A stretch of DNA of 64,000 nt from Microbaculum marinum. Lineage in GTDB: Bacteria > Pseudomonadota > Alphaproteobacteria > Rhizobiales > Tepidamorphaceae. Position numbers and translations under genes: made by a program. This document shows positions 16,836 through 26,229 of this stretch, one piece after another. The stretch is from the NCBI RefSeq assembly GCF_042646165.1, contig NZ_JBHRTC010000021.1; one strand, given 5' to 3'. The notes beneath the pieces are model-generated. The model worked only from the letters and a program-made list of their open reading frames with translations. It did not search any database and had not been told where the DNA came from. The first letter of the stretch is position 1. Each line of letters starts with the position of its first letter.

Positions 16836-17876
16836 ATGGATATCGACCCGACGGACGCGCTGCCGCGTCCCTTTCCGCGCACGCCTCTGATTGATCCGTT
16901 CGAACGGGCTATCACCTACCTGCGCGTCTCCGTCACGGACCGCTGCGATTTCCGCTGCAACTACTGCATGGCGGAACACATGACGTTCCTGCCGAAAGCG
17001 GAGATCCTGACGCTCGAGGAGATCGACCGGATCGCCTCCGCCTTCGTCGAGCGCGGCGTGCGCAAGCTTCGGCTCACAGGCGGCGAGCCGCTGGTGCGGC
17101 GCAACATCATGTCTCTGATCGGCACCCTGTCGCGGCACCTCGGCACCGGGGACCTGGAGGAGCTGACCCTGACCACCAACGGGTCGCAACTCCAGCGCTT
17201 CGCCCAGCAGCTCGCCGATTGCGGCGTCAGGCGGATCAACGTGTCGCTGGACACGCTCGATGCGCAGAAGTTCAAGGAGATCACCCGCTGGGGCGACCTC
17301 AACAAGGTGCTGGCCGGCATCGACGCGGCGCTGGCGGCGGGGTTGAGGGTCAAGATCAACACGGTCGCGCTGAAGGGCGTCAACGAGGACGAGGTCGACG
17401 ACCTGATCCGCTGGGCGCACGGCCGCGGCATGGACCTGACCTTCATCGAGACCATGCCGATGGGAGAAATCGAAGCGGACCGGACCGACCAGTACCTGCC
17501 GCTCAGTCTGCTGCGCGCCTCGCTCGCCCGGCACTGGACGATGAGCGATATCGCCTACAAGACCGGTGGCCCGGCGCGCTACGTCGAGGTCGCCGAGACC
17601 GGCGGACGCATCGGCTTCATCACGCCGATGACCCACAATTTCTGCGAATCCTGCAATCGCGTGCGCCTTACCTGCACCGGTACGCTGTTCATGTGCCTCG
17701 GCCAGGAAGATGCTGCCGACCTGAGGGCGGCGGTGCGGGCCTCGGAAAGCGACGACCTGCTTCACCGGGCTATCGACGAAGCCATATCTCGCAAGCCCAA
17801 GGGGCACGATTTCATCATCGACAGGCGCAGCAAGCGGCCGAGCGTCGGCCGCCACATGAGCGTCACCGGCGGCTGA
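16836..17876 (+). CDS. moaA: GTP 3',8-cyclase (molybdenum cofactor biosynthesis)
   Basis: Radical SAM enzyme that, with MoaC, converts GTP to cyclic pyranopterin monophosphate. The N-terminal cluster motif is CxxxCxxC at residues 37/41/44 (RCDFRCNYCM). The C-terminal second 4Fe-4S cluster is supplied by CESCNRVRLTCTG...C near residues 269-287. LRLTGGEPLVR is the glycine-rich SAM-binding segment. The protein ends in Gly-Gly, the conserved MoaA tail. Length 346 residues, as usual. No other moa/moe/mog gene is in the window, so the gene is detached from the rest of the pathway. Confidence 0.96.
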   Translation: MDIDPTDALPRPFPRTPLIDPFERAITYLRVSVTDRCDFRCNYCMAEHMTFLPKAEILTLEEIDRIASAFVERGVRKLRLTGGEPLVRRNIMSLIGTLSRHLGTGDLEELTLTTNGSQLQRFAQQLADCGVRRINVSLDTLDAQKFKEITRWGDLNKVLAGIDAALAAGLRVKINTVALKGVNEDEVDDLIRWAHGRGMDLTFIETMPMGEIEADRTDQYLPLSLLRASLARHWTMSDIAYKTGGPARYVEVAETGGRIGFITPMTHNFCESCNRVRLTCTGTLFMCLGQEDAADLRAAVRASESDDLLHRAIDEAISRKPKGHDFIIDRRSKRPSVGRHMSVTGG

Positions 17877-18048
17877 GACCGGCCGAGCGGCGTCCCCGCC
17901 GGCAAGTTCCATATCTCAGCTCTGCTGTCATCGCATGGCCGCTGGCCGGCGGGATCGGTAGTGCAGCCGCCCTGCCCATGATATGCAGGGTTGCGGCCTG
18001 GTTCCGTTTTGCCGGGTGCCGCCCGCTAGACAATACCGGAAACGCCTC

Positions 18049-19008
18049 TTGTCTCTGTCCAAGTCCGCCAGCCGGGGCGTCGCCCCTGTCCGTACAGGTG
18101 CCGCGCAACCGGCGACCGGATCCAGCGGCAACTTCCGCGGCATCATGACGATGCTCGCGGCGATGTTCCTGTTCGTCACCAACGACACATTCGTCAAGCT
18201 TGCCGGCGAACACCTCGCCACGCCGCAGATCATCTTCATTCGCGGCGCGATCGCCTGCGTGCTGGTCGGGATCCTGGCCCTGTCGACCGGCGCCCTGAGC
18301 ACCTGGCCGCAACGTGGCTGGCGCACAATCGGGCTTCGCACCATCGGCGAGATCGGCGGGACCGTGCTGTTCCTGACCGCCCTGTTCCACATGAAGATCG
18401 CCAACGTCACAGCCATCCTGCAGGCGATGCCGCTGGTGATGACGGTGCTGTCGGCGCTCATTCTGGGCGAAGTGGTCCGGTGGCGGCGCTGGATGGCGGT
18501 AATCGCAGGCTTCATCGGCATGCTGCTGGTCGTCCAGCCCGGGACTTCGGAATTCAGCGTCTATGCGCTGTTCGCCATCGCCAGCCTCGCCTTCGCCTCG
18601 TTGCGCGACCTGGCCAGCCGCTACCTGCCCGCCGAAATGCCCTCGCTTTTCGTAGCCTTCGTCTCGATGGTCGCCGTCACGACGGTCGGCGGCGTGTGGT
18701 CGCTGGCCGAGCCGTGGCGGCCGGTCAGCGGCGAGGTGCTGACCTATCTCGCCTGCGCCGCGGTGCTGCTGTCGGGCGCCTTCTACTTCATCACCGAGGC
18801 GATGCGTCACGGCGAGGTCTCCGTCGTGGCGCCGTTCCGGTACTCCATCATCCTGACGGCAATCGTCGCCGGCTACCTGGTATGGGGACAGCTTCCCGAC
18901 ATGATGGCGAGCGCCGGCATCGCGCTGATCATCGTCAGCGGCCTGTACGTGTTCTACCGGGAAAGCCGCGTCCACCGGCCCGCGGACAAGTCGGCACCTG
19001 GCCGATGA
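18049..19008 (+). CDS. DMT-family transporter (EamA domains)
   Basis: Ten-transmembrane drug/metabolite transporter of the inner membrane with two EamA repeats (first about MTMLAAMFLFVTNDTFVKL onward; second from SLAFASLRDLASRYL). The substrate is unknown. The 5' end is uncertain: no ATG has a good ribosome-binding site. ATG at 17983 would add an unlikely Cys/Arg-rich leader, TTG at 18049 gives a 319-residue protein of normal shape, and ATG at 18145 would remove the leader entirely. The stop overlaps the next start by 4 bases (ATGA), so the two exporters are co-translated. Confidence 0.83.
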   Translation: MSLSKSASRGVAPVRTGAAQPATGSSGNFRGIMTMLAAMFLFVTNDTFVKLAGEHLATPQIIFIRGAIACVLVGILALSTGALSTWPQRGWRTIGLRTIGEIGGTVLFLTALFHMKIANVTAILQAMPLVMTVLSALILGEVVRWRRWMAVIAGFIGMLLVVQPGTSEFSVYALFAIASLAFASLRDLASRYLPAEMPSLFVAFVSMVAVTTVGGVWSLAEPWRPVSGEVLTYLACAAVLLSGAFYFITEAMRHGEVSVVAPFRYSIILTAIVAGYLVWGQLPDMMASAGIALIIVSGLYVFYRESRVHRPADKSAPGR

Positions 19009-20243
19009 ACGACATGAGCCGCCTGACCCGGGAGGAGGCTGCCGCCGGCATAAGACGCGGCGAACTGCTTCTGGTGCTGATCGTCGCCACCGGCATCGGC
19101 ATCCTGTCGATGAACATGGTGCTGCCGTCGCTGCCCGGCATGGCCGACGAATTCGGCGTCGGCTACAATGCCGTGCAGTACGTCCTGACCGTCTTCCTGT
19201 TCGCACTGTCGTTCGCGCAGCTGGTCTACGGCTCGCTGTCGGACCGGTTCGGCAGGCGGCCCGTGATGATTGCCGGCTTCGTCGTCTTCATCGCCGGCAG
19301 CCTGCTGTGCGCGGTCGCCTGGAGCCTGCCGGTGCTTCTGGTCGGCCGCTTCATCCAGGGCGCCGGCGGCTGTGCGGGCATGGTGCTCGGCCGGGCCATC
19401 TTGCGCGACCTCTACGACCGCGACCGGGCGGCGAGCCTGCTCGGCTACGTCACCATGTCGATGGTGCTGGCGCCGATGCTCGGGCCGGCGATCGGCGGGG
19501 GCTTCGAGGAGACGCTCGGCTGGCGCGCCGGCATCTTCAGCGTGGCGGCCGTCGCCGCGGGCGTGCTGGTGCTGGTCTGGCTGCGTCTGCCGGAAACCCA
19601 CTACAACCGCGGCGTCTCGACGGGCTTCCTGAACCAGTTCCGCTCGTTCACCGTGCTGGCAAGGAGCCCGGTGTTCCTGTGCTACGCGGGCACGATGTCG
19701 TGCACCACCGGGACCTTCTTCGCATTCCTGGGCGCAGCGCCGTTCATCGTCATCGAGGTGATGGGCCGCGGCCCGGGCGAATTCGGCCTGTGGGCGATGA
19801 TGATCGCGTTCGGCTACATGATCGGCAACTTCGTCACCGGCCGGTACGCGGAGCGCGTCGGCACGCGGCGGATGATCTTCTACGGCATCCTCGTCAGTCT
19901 CGTCGGAACGGCAATCCTGCTGGCGCTTGCCAGGTTCGGACCCGCGATCCCGATCGTCCTGTTCGCCCCGATGATGCTCGTGACCTTCTCCAACGGCCTG
20001 GTGATGGCGAGCGCGGTGACGTCGAGCGTCAGCGTGCGGCCAGACCTGGCGGGCGCGGCTTCCGGCCTCGGCGGTTTCCTGCAGATCGGCACGGGCGCGA
20101 TCGCGACGATCGTCGTCGGACTGGCCCATGACGGCACCGCAGTGCCGATGGCGCTGATCATTCTCGCCTTCGCCCTGGGCGCCGCGGGATGCTTCGCGCT
20201 CGCGGTCCGCTACCCAGATCCGGTCGAAACGCCCATCCACTGA
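19005..20243 (+). CDS. MFS transporter, Bcr/CflA-type
   Basis: Twelve-transmembrane major facilitator of 412 residues, Bcr/CflA drug-resistance subfamily. The first helix begins LLVLIVATGIGILSMNMVLPSLP, with motif A GSLSDRFGRRPVM between helices 2 and 3 and GRFIQGAGGCAGMVLGRAI in helix 4, a Bcr hallmark. It would export a hydrophobic compound by proton antiport. The ATG overlaps the end of the DMT gene. Substrate cannot be told from sequence. Confidence 0.9.
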   Translation: MNDMSRLTREEAAAGIRRGELLLVLIVATGIGILSMNMVLPSLPGMADEFGVGYNAVQYVLTVFLFALSFAQLVYGSLSDRFGRRPVMIAGFVVFIAGSLLCAVAWSLPVLLVGRFIQGAGGCAGMVLGRAILRDLYDRDRAASLLGYVTMSMVLAPMLGPAIGGGFEETLGWRAGIFSVAAVAAGVLVLVWLRLPETHYNRGVSTGFLNQFRSFTVLARSPVFLCYAGTMSCTTGTFFAFLGAAPFIVIEVMGRGPGEFGLWAMMIAFGYMIGNFVTGRYAERVGTRRMIFYGILVSLVGTAILLALARFGPAIPIVLFAPMMLVTFSNGLVMASAVTSSVSVRPDLAGAASGLGGFLQIGTGAIATIVVGLAHDGTAVPMALIILAFALGAAGCFALAVRYPDPVETPIH

Positions 20244-20262
20244 AGGGCCGTCCTGCGGACCG

Positions 20263-21759
20263 TCAGATCGCCACGCGCTCGGCCACCCACATGCCGGCAT
20301 TCTCCAGGATCAGTTCGGGATCGGCGTAGCGCTCCCGCAGCAGCCGGTCGTAGAGCCGGCCCTCGCTCTTCCGGTCGACCGGCGGGGCTTCGCCGATCAG
20401 TCCCGACAGCGCAAGGTCGAGCGTATCTACGGTGCCGCTGCCCTCGTCGAACTGGGCCTTCCGGCGCCAGACGAGCTCGGGCGGCAGCAGGTCTTCGCAG
20501 GCCTTCCGCAATATCCATTTCTCGGTCGTTTCGCCGGTCGCCTCGTCGATCTTCATCTTCAGCGAGGCGGGGATCGACTGGGCGAAATCGATCAGGTCGC
20601 GGTCGAGGAACGGGGTGCGCGCCTCGAGACCCTGCGCCATGGTCACACGGTCGACCCGCTGCAGGTTGATGTTGTGCATCGCACCGAGCGACCGGGTGAG
20701 TTCGTCGGCGAGCGCCCGCGGCTTGCGGGCATAGGCGTGATGATAGGTATATCCGGCGAACAGCTCGTCGGCGCCCTCCCCTGTCAGCACGACCTTGATG
20801 TGGCGACGGGCGAGCGTGGTGGCGAACCAGGTCGGCATCGCGCTGCGCACCAGGTCGACGTCCGCGCTTTCCAGGTGATAGACGACGTCCGGCAGCACCC
20901 GGGCGAGGTCGTCGGCGGTGAAGGAGAGTTCGTAGTGGTCGGAGCCGATGTGCGCGGCGACCCGGCGCGCCGCCAGAAGGTCCGGACTGCCGGGCGTTCC
21001 CACCGAGAACGTCTTCAGAGGCCGGTCGATCGACTGAGCGGCGAGCGCGGCGATCACCGAGGAATCCAGGCCGCCTGACAGGAACGAGCCGACCTCCACG
21101 TCGGCGACCATCCACTTGCGGACCGCCGCCTCGAGCACCAGCCGCAACTCACGCCAGATCGGTTCGGCTGTCTCTCCCGCTTCGAGTTCGGCTGCGCCCT
21201 GCGGGATCCTGTACCATTCGCGAAAACCGTCGAGGCTGTCGAACATGCCGCCGGGATCGATCGCCTCGACGCTGTCCAGGCCCAGTCCGTCGAACGCCTT
21301 GAGTTCCGACGCGAAGGCGAGCCCCTCTCCGATCCGGGCCATGAACAGCGGCTTGATGCCGAGCGGGTCGCGCGCGGCGATGATCCGTTCCGGCGTCGCC
21401 AGCACGAAGGCGAACATGCCGTCGAGCTTCGAGATCCAGCGCAACTGGTCGGTGCGGAACAGATGCAGGATCGTCTCGCTGTCGCTGCGCGTGGTGAAGG
21501 CGCTTTCGCCCAGGATCGCGCGGAGGTCGGCGTAGTTGTAGATTTCCCCGTTCGCAACCAGCACGTCCTCGGCGCTGTAGATCGGCTGCCGGCCGTCGTC
21601 GGGCCCGATGATCGATAACCGGCAATGTGCCATGACTGCGGGAACGTTCGGCGCCTGGCTCACCTGGACGTCGTCGGGACCGCGATGGGCGATCTTATCG
21701 ATCATCCGCCTGGCGAGAGCGGGGTCGTCGATTTTCCACAGGCACACAAAGCCGCACAT
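20263..21759 (-). CDS. asnB: asparagine synthase (glutamine-hydrolysing)
   Basis: ATP-dependent amidotransferase. Cys2 (MCGFV) is the glutaminase nucleophile after Met removal, with AHRGPDD and ANGEIYNY typical of the N-terminal Ntn domain. The synthetase domain carries the PP-loop SGGLDSS near residue 235 and LTGEGADELFAGYTYHHAY. The protein is 498 residues, shorter than many AsnB, with a compact C-terminus. It lies divergent from a membrane O-acyltransferase pair. Free asparagine synthesis is the default reading; amidation of a cell-surface polymer is a context-based alternative. Confidence 0.9.
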   Translation of the reverse strand: MCGFVCLWKIDDPALARRMIDKIAHRGPDDVQVSQAPNVPAVMAHCRLSIIGPDDGRQPIYSAEDVLVANGEIYNYADLRAILGESAFTTRSDSETILHLFRTDQLRWISKLDGMFAFVLATPERIIAARDPLGIKPLFMARIGEGLAFASELKAFDGLGLDSVEAIDPGGMFDSLDGFREWYRIPQGAAELEAGETAEPIWRELRLVLEAAVRKWMVADVEVGSFLSGGLDSSVIAALAAQSIDRPLKTFSVGTPGSPDLLAARRVAAHIGSDHYELSFTADDLARVLPDVVYHLESADVDLVRSAMPTWFATTLARRHIKVVLTGEGADELFAGYTYHHAYARKPRALADELTRSLGAMHNINLQRVDRVTMAQGLEARTPFLDRDLIDFAQSIPASLKMKIDEATGETTEKWILRKACEDLLPPELVWRRKAQFDEGSGTVDTLDLALSGLIGEAPPVDRKSEGRLYDRLLRERYADPELILENAGMWVAERVAI

Positions 21760-21809
21760 GGTCTCGTCGCTCGATTGGGGAAGACCATGCCTACCGCCGT
21801 GCGCCGGCG

Positions 21810-21864
21810 GTGTATAGACAGGCGACTGTGTTTCGACCCTGCGACAGTGTATAGGGGGCGACTG
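21810..21864 (-). promoter_or_regulatory. tandem direct repeat in the asnB / MBOAT divergent promoter region
   Basis: Two near-identical units, GTGTATAG-ACAG-GCGACTG (21810-21828) and GTGTATAG-GGG-GCGACTG (21847-21864), are spaced 37 bases apart 51 and 88 bases upstream of the asnB start. On the asnB strand each reads CAGTCGCC...CTATACAC and carries a TATAC -10-like element. Either duplicated promoters or tandem activator sites are possible. Confidence 0.35.
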
Positions 21865-21913
21865 CGACGCGATCGCGCGCCGCCCTGCCCCGTTATCCGG
21901 CCCAGCCCCGTCG

Positions 21914-23479
21914 ATGCTGTTCCACGCCTTCGAATTCGTCCTCGTCTTCCTGCCGCTGACCTTCGCGCTGTTCCTGCTTCTCGAGCGGACGGGCAACGCG
22001 CGCTTCACCGTGCACCTGCTGACGCTCGCCTCCCTGGTCTTCTACGGCTGGTGGGACTGGCGGTTCCTGCTCCTGCTGGTCGGCTCGGTCATCGTCAATT
22101 ACTGGCTGGGCGTGGCCATTGCGGCGCGGCACGGCAGCCATGCGGCGCGGGCGATCGTGATATTCGGCATCGGCCTCGACATCGCGCTGATCGGGGTCTT
22201 CAAGTACACGGACTTCGCCCTCGGCACGTTCACGACGATCGCCGGCTGGGAGTACCATCCGATCGGCATCGTGCTGCCGCTCGGCATCTCCTTCTTCACC
22301 TTCCAGCAGATCGCCTGGCTCGCCGACATCTATTCGGGCCGCGACCGGCGGGTGCCGCCGTTCAAGGACTACGCGCTGTTCGTCACCTTCTTCCCGCAGT
22401 TGATCGCAGGACCGATCGTCCACTGGAGCGAGGTCGGCGACCAGTACCGGCGCATGGAGACCCGGCAGCGCAGCGCCGACCGCGCCTGGCTGGACTTCGC
22501 CGTCGGGATGTCGATCTTCATCATGGGGCTCGCCAAGAAGATCGTCATCGCCGACGGCTGCGCGCAGATCGCCTCGCCGATCTTCAACGGCGCCGACGGC
22601 GGCCAGATCGCACCGACGCTGGCGTCGTGGGGCGCGACGCTCGCCTATACCCTGCAGATCTACTTCGACTTCTCCGGCTATTCCGACATGGCGATCGGCC
22701 TTGCCCGCATGTTCGGCATCCGGCTGCCGGTGAACTTCTATTCGCCCTACAAGCAGGGCAGCATCATCGGCTTCTGGCGGACGTGGCACATCACCCTGTC
22801 CCGCTTCCTGCGCGACTACGTCTACATCCCGCTCGGCGGCAACCGGCGCGGACCGGTGCACCGGCACTTCAACATGCTGGCGACCATGCTGATCGGCGGG
22901 CTCTGGCACGGCGCCTCCTGGAACTTCGTCATCTGGGGAGGCCTGCACGGCATCTTCCTGACCGTCAACCATCTCTGGCGGGACTTCCGCAAGCGGCGCG
23001 GGATCGCCTCCTCGGGGCTTGCCGGCAACCTCTGGCAATGGGCGGGCTGGGCACTCACCCTGTTCCTGGTGATGCATGCGTGGATCCTGTTCCGCGCCGA
23101 GACGTTTGCCGGTGCCGGAACCATGCTGCGGTCGATGTATGCCTTCGCCTTCGACCTGTCCGGCGACCGGCCGCTGGCGGCGCGGATCACCGACAAGGAG
23201 TGGGGGATGATCGGCATCGCCCTGGCGATCGCGGTGCTGGCGCCGAACACCGCCGAGATCTTCCGCAAGTACAATCCGGCGGTCGGGCTGGCCGCCCTGC
23301 GGCGGCGCCTCTCCGACGAACCGCTCGTGCGCATGTACTACCTGCCGGCAACCTGGCGTGTCCCGGCATGGCGGCCGACCACCGCCTGGGCGCTGGCGAT
23401 CGCGGCCCTGCTGATCGCCTACCTCTACACGGCGACGCGATACGAAGCCTATGTCGAGTTCATCTACTTCCGGTTCTGA
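21914..23479 (+). CDS. MBOAT-family membrane O-acyltransferase (AlgI-like)
   Basis: Polytopic inner-membrane acyltransferase of 521 residues that passes acetyl (or another acyl) groups across the membrane to a polymer. The AlgI/DltB hallmarks are GFWRTWHITLSRFLRDYVYIP and the catalytic His332 in GGLWHGASWN. Earlier segments FYGWWDWRF and LGISFFTFQQIAW are also family-typical. It overlaps the following SGNH gene by 29 bases. The acceptor is unknown; an exopolysaccharide or other surface glycan is the usual target. Confidence 0.92.
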   Translation: MLFHAFEFVLVFLPLTFALFLLLERTGNARFTVHLLTLASLVFYGWWDWRFLLLLVGSVIVNYWLGVAIAARHGSHAARAIVIFGIGLDIALIGVFKYTDFALGTFTTIAGWEYHPIGIVLPLGISFFTFQQIAWLADIYSGRDRRVPPFKDYALFVTFFPQLIAGPIVHWSEVGDQYRRMETRQRSADRAWLDFAVGMSIFIMGLAKKIVIADGCAQIASPIFNGADGGQIAPTLASWGATLAYTLQIYFDFSGYSDMAIGLARMFGIRLPVNFYSPYKQGSIIGFWRTWHITLSRFLRDYVYIPLGGNRRGPVHRHFNMLATMLIGGLWHGASWNFVIWGGLHGIFLTVNHLWRDFRKRRGIASSGLAGNLWQWAGWALTLFLVMHAWILFRAETFAGAGTMLRSMYAFAFDLSGDRPLAARITDKEWGMIGIALAIAVLAPNTAEIFRKYNPAVGLAALRRRLSDEPLVRMYYLPATWRVPAWRPTTAWALAIAALLIAYLYTATRYEAYVEFIYFRF

Positions 23480-24872
23480 TCCGGATCCGGGTGCCCCAAC
23501 GCATCCGCTGCCGGAGACGGCGCGCGCGGTGCGCCGCTACGTGCTGGTGGTGGCGGTCCTGGCGGCAATCGCCGTGCCGGTCTTCCTCGGGCTCGTCGCG
23601 CTCGGATCCGGGCTGGTGCTCAACATGGCCTACGACAAGGTCGCAATCCGGCTCGCCGACAAGATGGATCTTGCAGACGGACGCCAGGGGCGCCGCATCC
23701 TCGCCTTCGGCGGATCCAACACGTTCTTCGACTTCCGCGGCGTGGATGTCGAGGCAGCCACCGGCCTGCCGTCGATCAACCTGGGGACGCACAGCGGCAA
23801 TGGACTGAAGTTCCTGCTCTGGCAGGCCGAGGCGACGGCACGACCCGGCGACATCGTGCTGCTGCCCCTCGAGGACGGCTACTACACCGAACCCGGCATC
23901 ACCTACTACGGCGCCAATGTTTCGCTGGCCATGGGCGCGGATTTCTTCCGGGACCTGCCGCTCGCAGACAAGGTCACCTACCTGCGCAACATTCATGTCG
24001 GACGGCTTTTCAAGGTCGTCGGCGCGCGGCTCGATCTCGGCGACTATGAACTGGAGCCGGACTGGACATTTCCTATCAACGCCAACGGCGACATGGAGGC
24101 ACCGAAGCCACCGGCCGAGCAGGTGTCGGCGCTGATCGCCGATGTTTCCGGACAGCGTTCCAGTCGGGTCTCCCTGACACCGGAGGCCGCCGCGACGATC
24201 CAGGAATTCGTCGCGCGGATGAAGGCGAAGGACATCAAGTTCGTGTTTTCACTGCCGGGCATCATGGAGAACGCCGCGCCGGATGCCGGACAGGTCGAGG
24301 ACCTGCGCGCGCAGCTCGCCGCCCTCGGCGCGGACTTTCTCGACCTGCCGGAGCGCGGCAGCATTCCCGCCGAAATGATGTTCGATACGATCTACCATGC
24401 CTCCACCGAAGGCGCGGAAGTCTACACCGCCCAGCTCATCCAGGCCCTCTGCGGCAGCGCCGAGCGGTTGGATATTTCATGTGATGAGGCAAGGGTTCGC
24501 GCGGCGCGCGATCTCCTGAAGGCGCGCGCGGAACGCGCCTATCTGTTCGATGCAAGCGATACCCTGGCACCTCTGCAGCCTTCGGGCGCTGGATCCCCGG
24601 TCATACTAGGACCCGGGCAGACCGAGCGCTTCCTGGTGGCATCGCTGCGCGGCTGCCGGAGCCGATTGGAGATCGTCGCGGAGGGAGACGGGCCGCTGTC
24701 GGTGCGGGTCGCGGGCAAGGCCATGGACGACCTCATCCTATCGGGTGAACCAACGACTGGCACTTACATGCTGCCCGACCGCGCCGGACTGGTCCCTGTC
24801 GAGATCCTCGCATCCAAGGTCAGCCGGGTCAGGCTGACCCGCATCGACCGCACCAGCAGGTGCCGCCGCTAA
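23451..24872 (+). CDS. SGNH-like membrane-anchored partner of the MBOAT acyltransferase
   Basis: A 473-residue protein with one N-terminal membrane anchor (residues ~28-50) and an extracytoplasmic SGNH-hydrolase-like domain. The block I serine is in AFGGSNTFFD (Ser89), and block V is probably FDTIYH (Asp312, His316). The arrangement resembles AlgJ/AlgX or DltD, which take the acyl group from the MBOAT partner and place it on a polymer. The ~130-residue C-terminal extension after the catalytic domain is beta-rich and of unknown use. Its start lies inside the 3' end of the MBOAT gene. Confidence 0.78.
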   Translation: MSSSSTSGSDPDPGAPTHPLPETARAVRRYVLVVAVLAAIAVPVFLGLVALGSGLVLNMAYDKVAIRLADKMDLADGRQGRRILAFGGSNTFFDFRGVDVEAATGLPSINLGTHSGNGLKFLLWQAEATARPGDIVLLPLEDGYYTEPGITYYGANVSLAMGADFFRDLPLADKVTYLRNIHVGRLFKVVGARLDLGDYELEPDWTFPINANGDMEAPKPPAEQVSALIADVSGQRSSRVSLTPEAAATIQEFVARMKAKDIKFVFSLPGIMENAAPDAGQVEDLRAQLAALGADFLDLPERGSIPAEMMFDTIYHASTEGAEVYTAQLIQALCGSAERLDISCDEARVRAARDLLKARAERAYLFDASDTLAPLQPSGAGSPVILGPGQTERFLVASLRGCRSRLEIVAEGDGPLSVRVAGKAMDDLILSGEPTTGTYMLPDRAGLVPVEILASKVSRVRLTRIDRTSRCRR

Positions 24873-25486
24873 ATCAACCGCTGCACTTCCGCCCTGAGCA
24901 CCGGCAGCACCTCGGCCTCGAACCAGGGATGACGCTTCAGCCAGCCGGTATTGCGCCAGGAGGGATGCGGCAGCGGGAGGATGCGGGGGATGACCGGCCG
25001 ATCCCACAGTTCCCGCCATGCAAGGACGGTCTCGGTCAGCGACGCCTTGCGAAGCTTGCCCAGGTGGTAAGCCTGGGCGTACTGGCCGATCGTCAGGATG
25101 AGTTCGAGCTGCGGCATCGCCGCAAAGACGCGATCATGCCAGGTCAGCGGACATTCGCGGCGCGGCGGCAGGTCGCCGCCCTTTGCGTCCTGGCCCGGAA
25201 AGCAGAACCCCATCGGCACGATCGCGATGCGGCGCGTGTCGTAGAAGGTGTCGCGGTCGACGCCCATCCACTCGCGCAGCCGGTCCCCGGAGGGATCGTT
25301 GAACGGGATCCCGGTGGCGTGCACGCGCGTTCCTGGGGCCTGGCCGCAGACCGCGAGCCGAGCGGTGGAGGACAGCCACGCGACAGGGCGCGGTTCGTGC
25401 GGCAGCGGGCGCCCGATCGGATCTTCCACGCAGACGCGGCAGGCCGGGATTGCCCTGGAAAGCGCTTCGACGTCTTCGGCCGTCAC
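24869..25486 (-). CDS. uracil-DNA glycosylase family protein
   Basis: A 205-residue base-excision-repair type protein. It has the UDG-superfamily motif I form GQAPGTRVHATGIPFNDPSG and the C-terminal LPHPSWRN motif with conserved His-Pro-Ser. N-terminal ACRVC plus later Cys residues could hold an iron-sulfur cluster as in family 4/5 enzymes, but the spacing is not exactly theirs. Whether it acts on uracil or another base is not settled by sequence. The GTG start overlaps the MBL stop by 4 bases. It converges with the SGNH gene with stops overlapping by 4 bases. Confidence 0.8.
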   Translation of the reverse strand: MTAEDVEALSRAIPACRVCVEDPIGRPLPHEPRPVAWLSSTARLAVCGQAPGTRVHATGIPFNDPSGDRLREWMGVDRDTFYDTRRIAIVPMGFCFPGQDAKGGDLPPRRECPLTWHDRVFAAMPQLELILTIGQYAQAYHLGKLRKASLTETVLAWRELWDRPVIPRILPLPHPSWRNTGWLKRHPWFEAEVLPVLRAEVQRLI

Positions 25487-26229
25487 ACCTCGACCACCAT
25501 CCCGTCTTCGGAAACCAGGAAGTTCGCGGCGATCTCGCCCATACGCCCGAGCGCCTCGGGGCCGAGATGCGTGAGCATGATCCGCCTGGCGGTCAATTGA
25601 TCCAGATGGTCCAGAATCTCCCGATAGCAGACGTGATAGGGGATCGGCTCCTGGAAGGCATAGCACTCGCAGACGAAGAGATCGGCGTCGCGGGCAACGT
25701 CGGTCAGCACGTCGAGCCATTCGGTGTCGCCGGAAAAGGCGAACAACCTGTCGCCGGCCGCGATCCTCAATGCCAGCGGCGGCGCGCCGGAGGGGTGCCG
25801 GACCTCGACGCAGGATACCTCGGCGCCGCAGACTTCGGTCGCCGTGCCCGGCAGAAGTTCGACGAACCGCAGGTCGAAGTCGAGTTCGATCTTCGATGAC
25901 TCCGGGAACAGGACCTCCTGCGCGGCACGAACGCGCGCCTCCGTCCCGGGAGGCCCGGCGATCGTCAGCGGACTGCGCCGGTCGGTGACGAAGTGGGCGT
26001 GCAGGATGAGAAACGGAATCCCGCCGAAGTGGTCGCCGTGGAGGTGCGACAGGATGATGGCGTCGACGGCGTTGGTGTCGATGCCCAGGGCGAGCGCACC
26101 GACCAGGGAGGTGGCACCGAAATCGACGAACCAACGTCCTTCGCCGGACTCCAGGTGAAAGCAGGTGTTGCGGCGGCCGCCGGATCCGAATGCGTCGCCA
26201 CAGCCGACGATGGTCAGCTTGAGGCTCAT
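25483..26229 (-). CDS. MBL-fold metallo-hydrolase (RNase Z-like subfamily)
   Basis: Metallo-beta-lactamase-fold hydrolase, 248 residues, cytoplasmic. LTIVGCGDAFGSGGRRNTCF and LSHLHGDHFGG (metal-binding HxHxDH) are close to the ElaC/RNase Z pattern, and FSGDTEW plus THLGPEALGRMGEI supply further metal ligands. The flexible exosite arm of true RNase Z is not evident, so tRNA 3' processing is uncertain; arylsulfatase- or phosphodiesterase-like activity is possible. It is translationally coupled to the GST gene before it (ATGA) and the UDG gene after it (GTGA). Confidence 0.85.
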   Translation of the reverse strand: MSLKLTIVGCGDAFGSGGRRNTCFHLESGEGRWFVDFGATSLVGALALGIDTNAVDAIILSHLHGDHFGGIPFLILHAHFVTDRRSPLTIAGPPGTEARVRAAQEVLFPESSKIELDFDLRFVELLPGTATEVCGAEVSCVEVRHPSGAPPLALRIAAGDRLFAFSGDTEWLDVLTDVARDADLFVCECYAFQEPIPYHVCYREILDHLDQLTARRIMLTHLGPEALGRMGEIAANFLVSEDGMVVEV

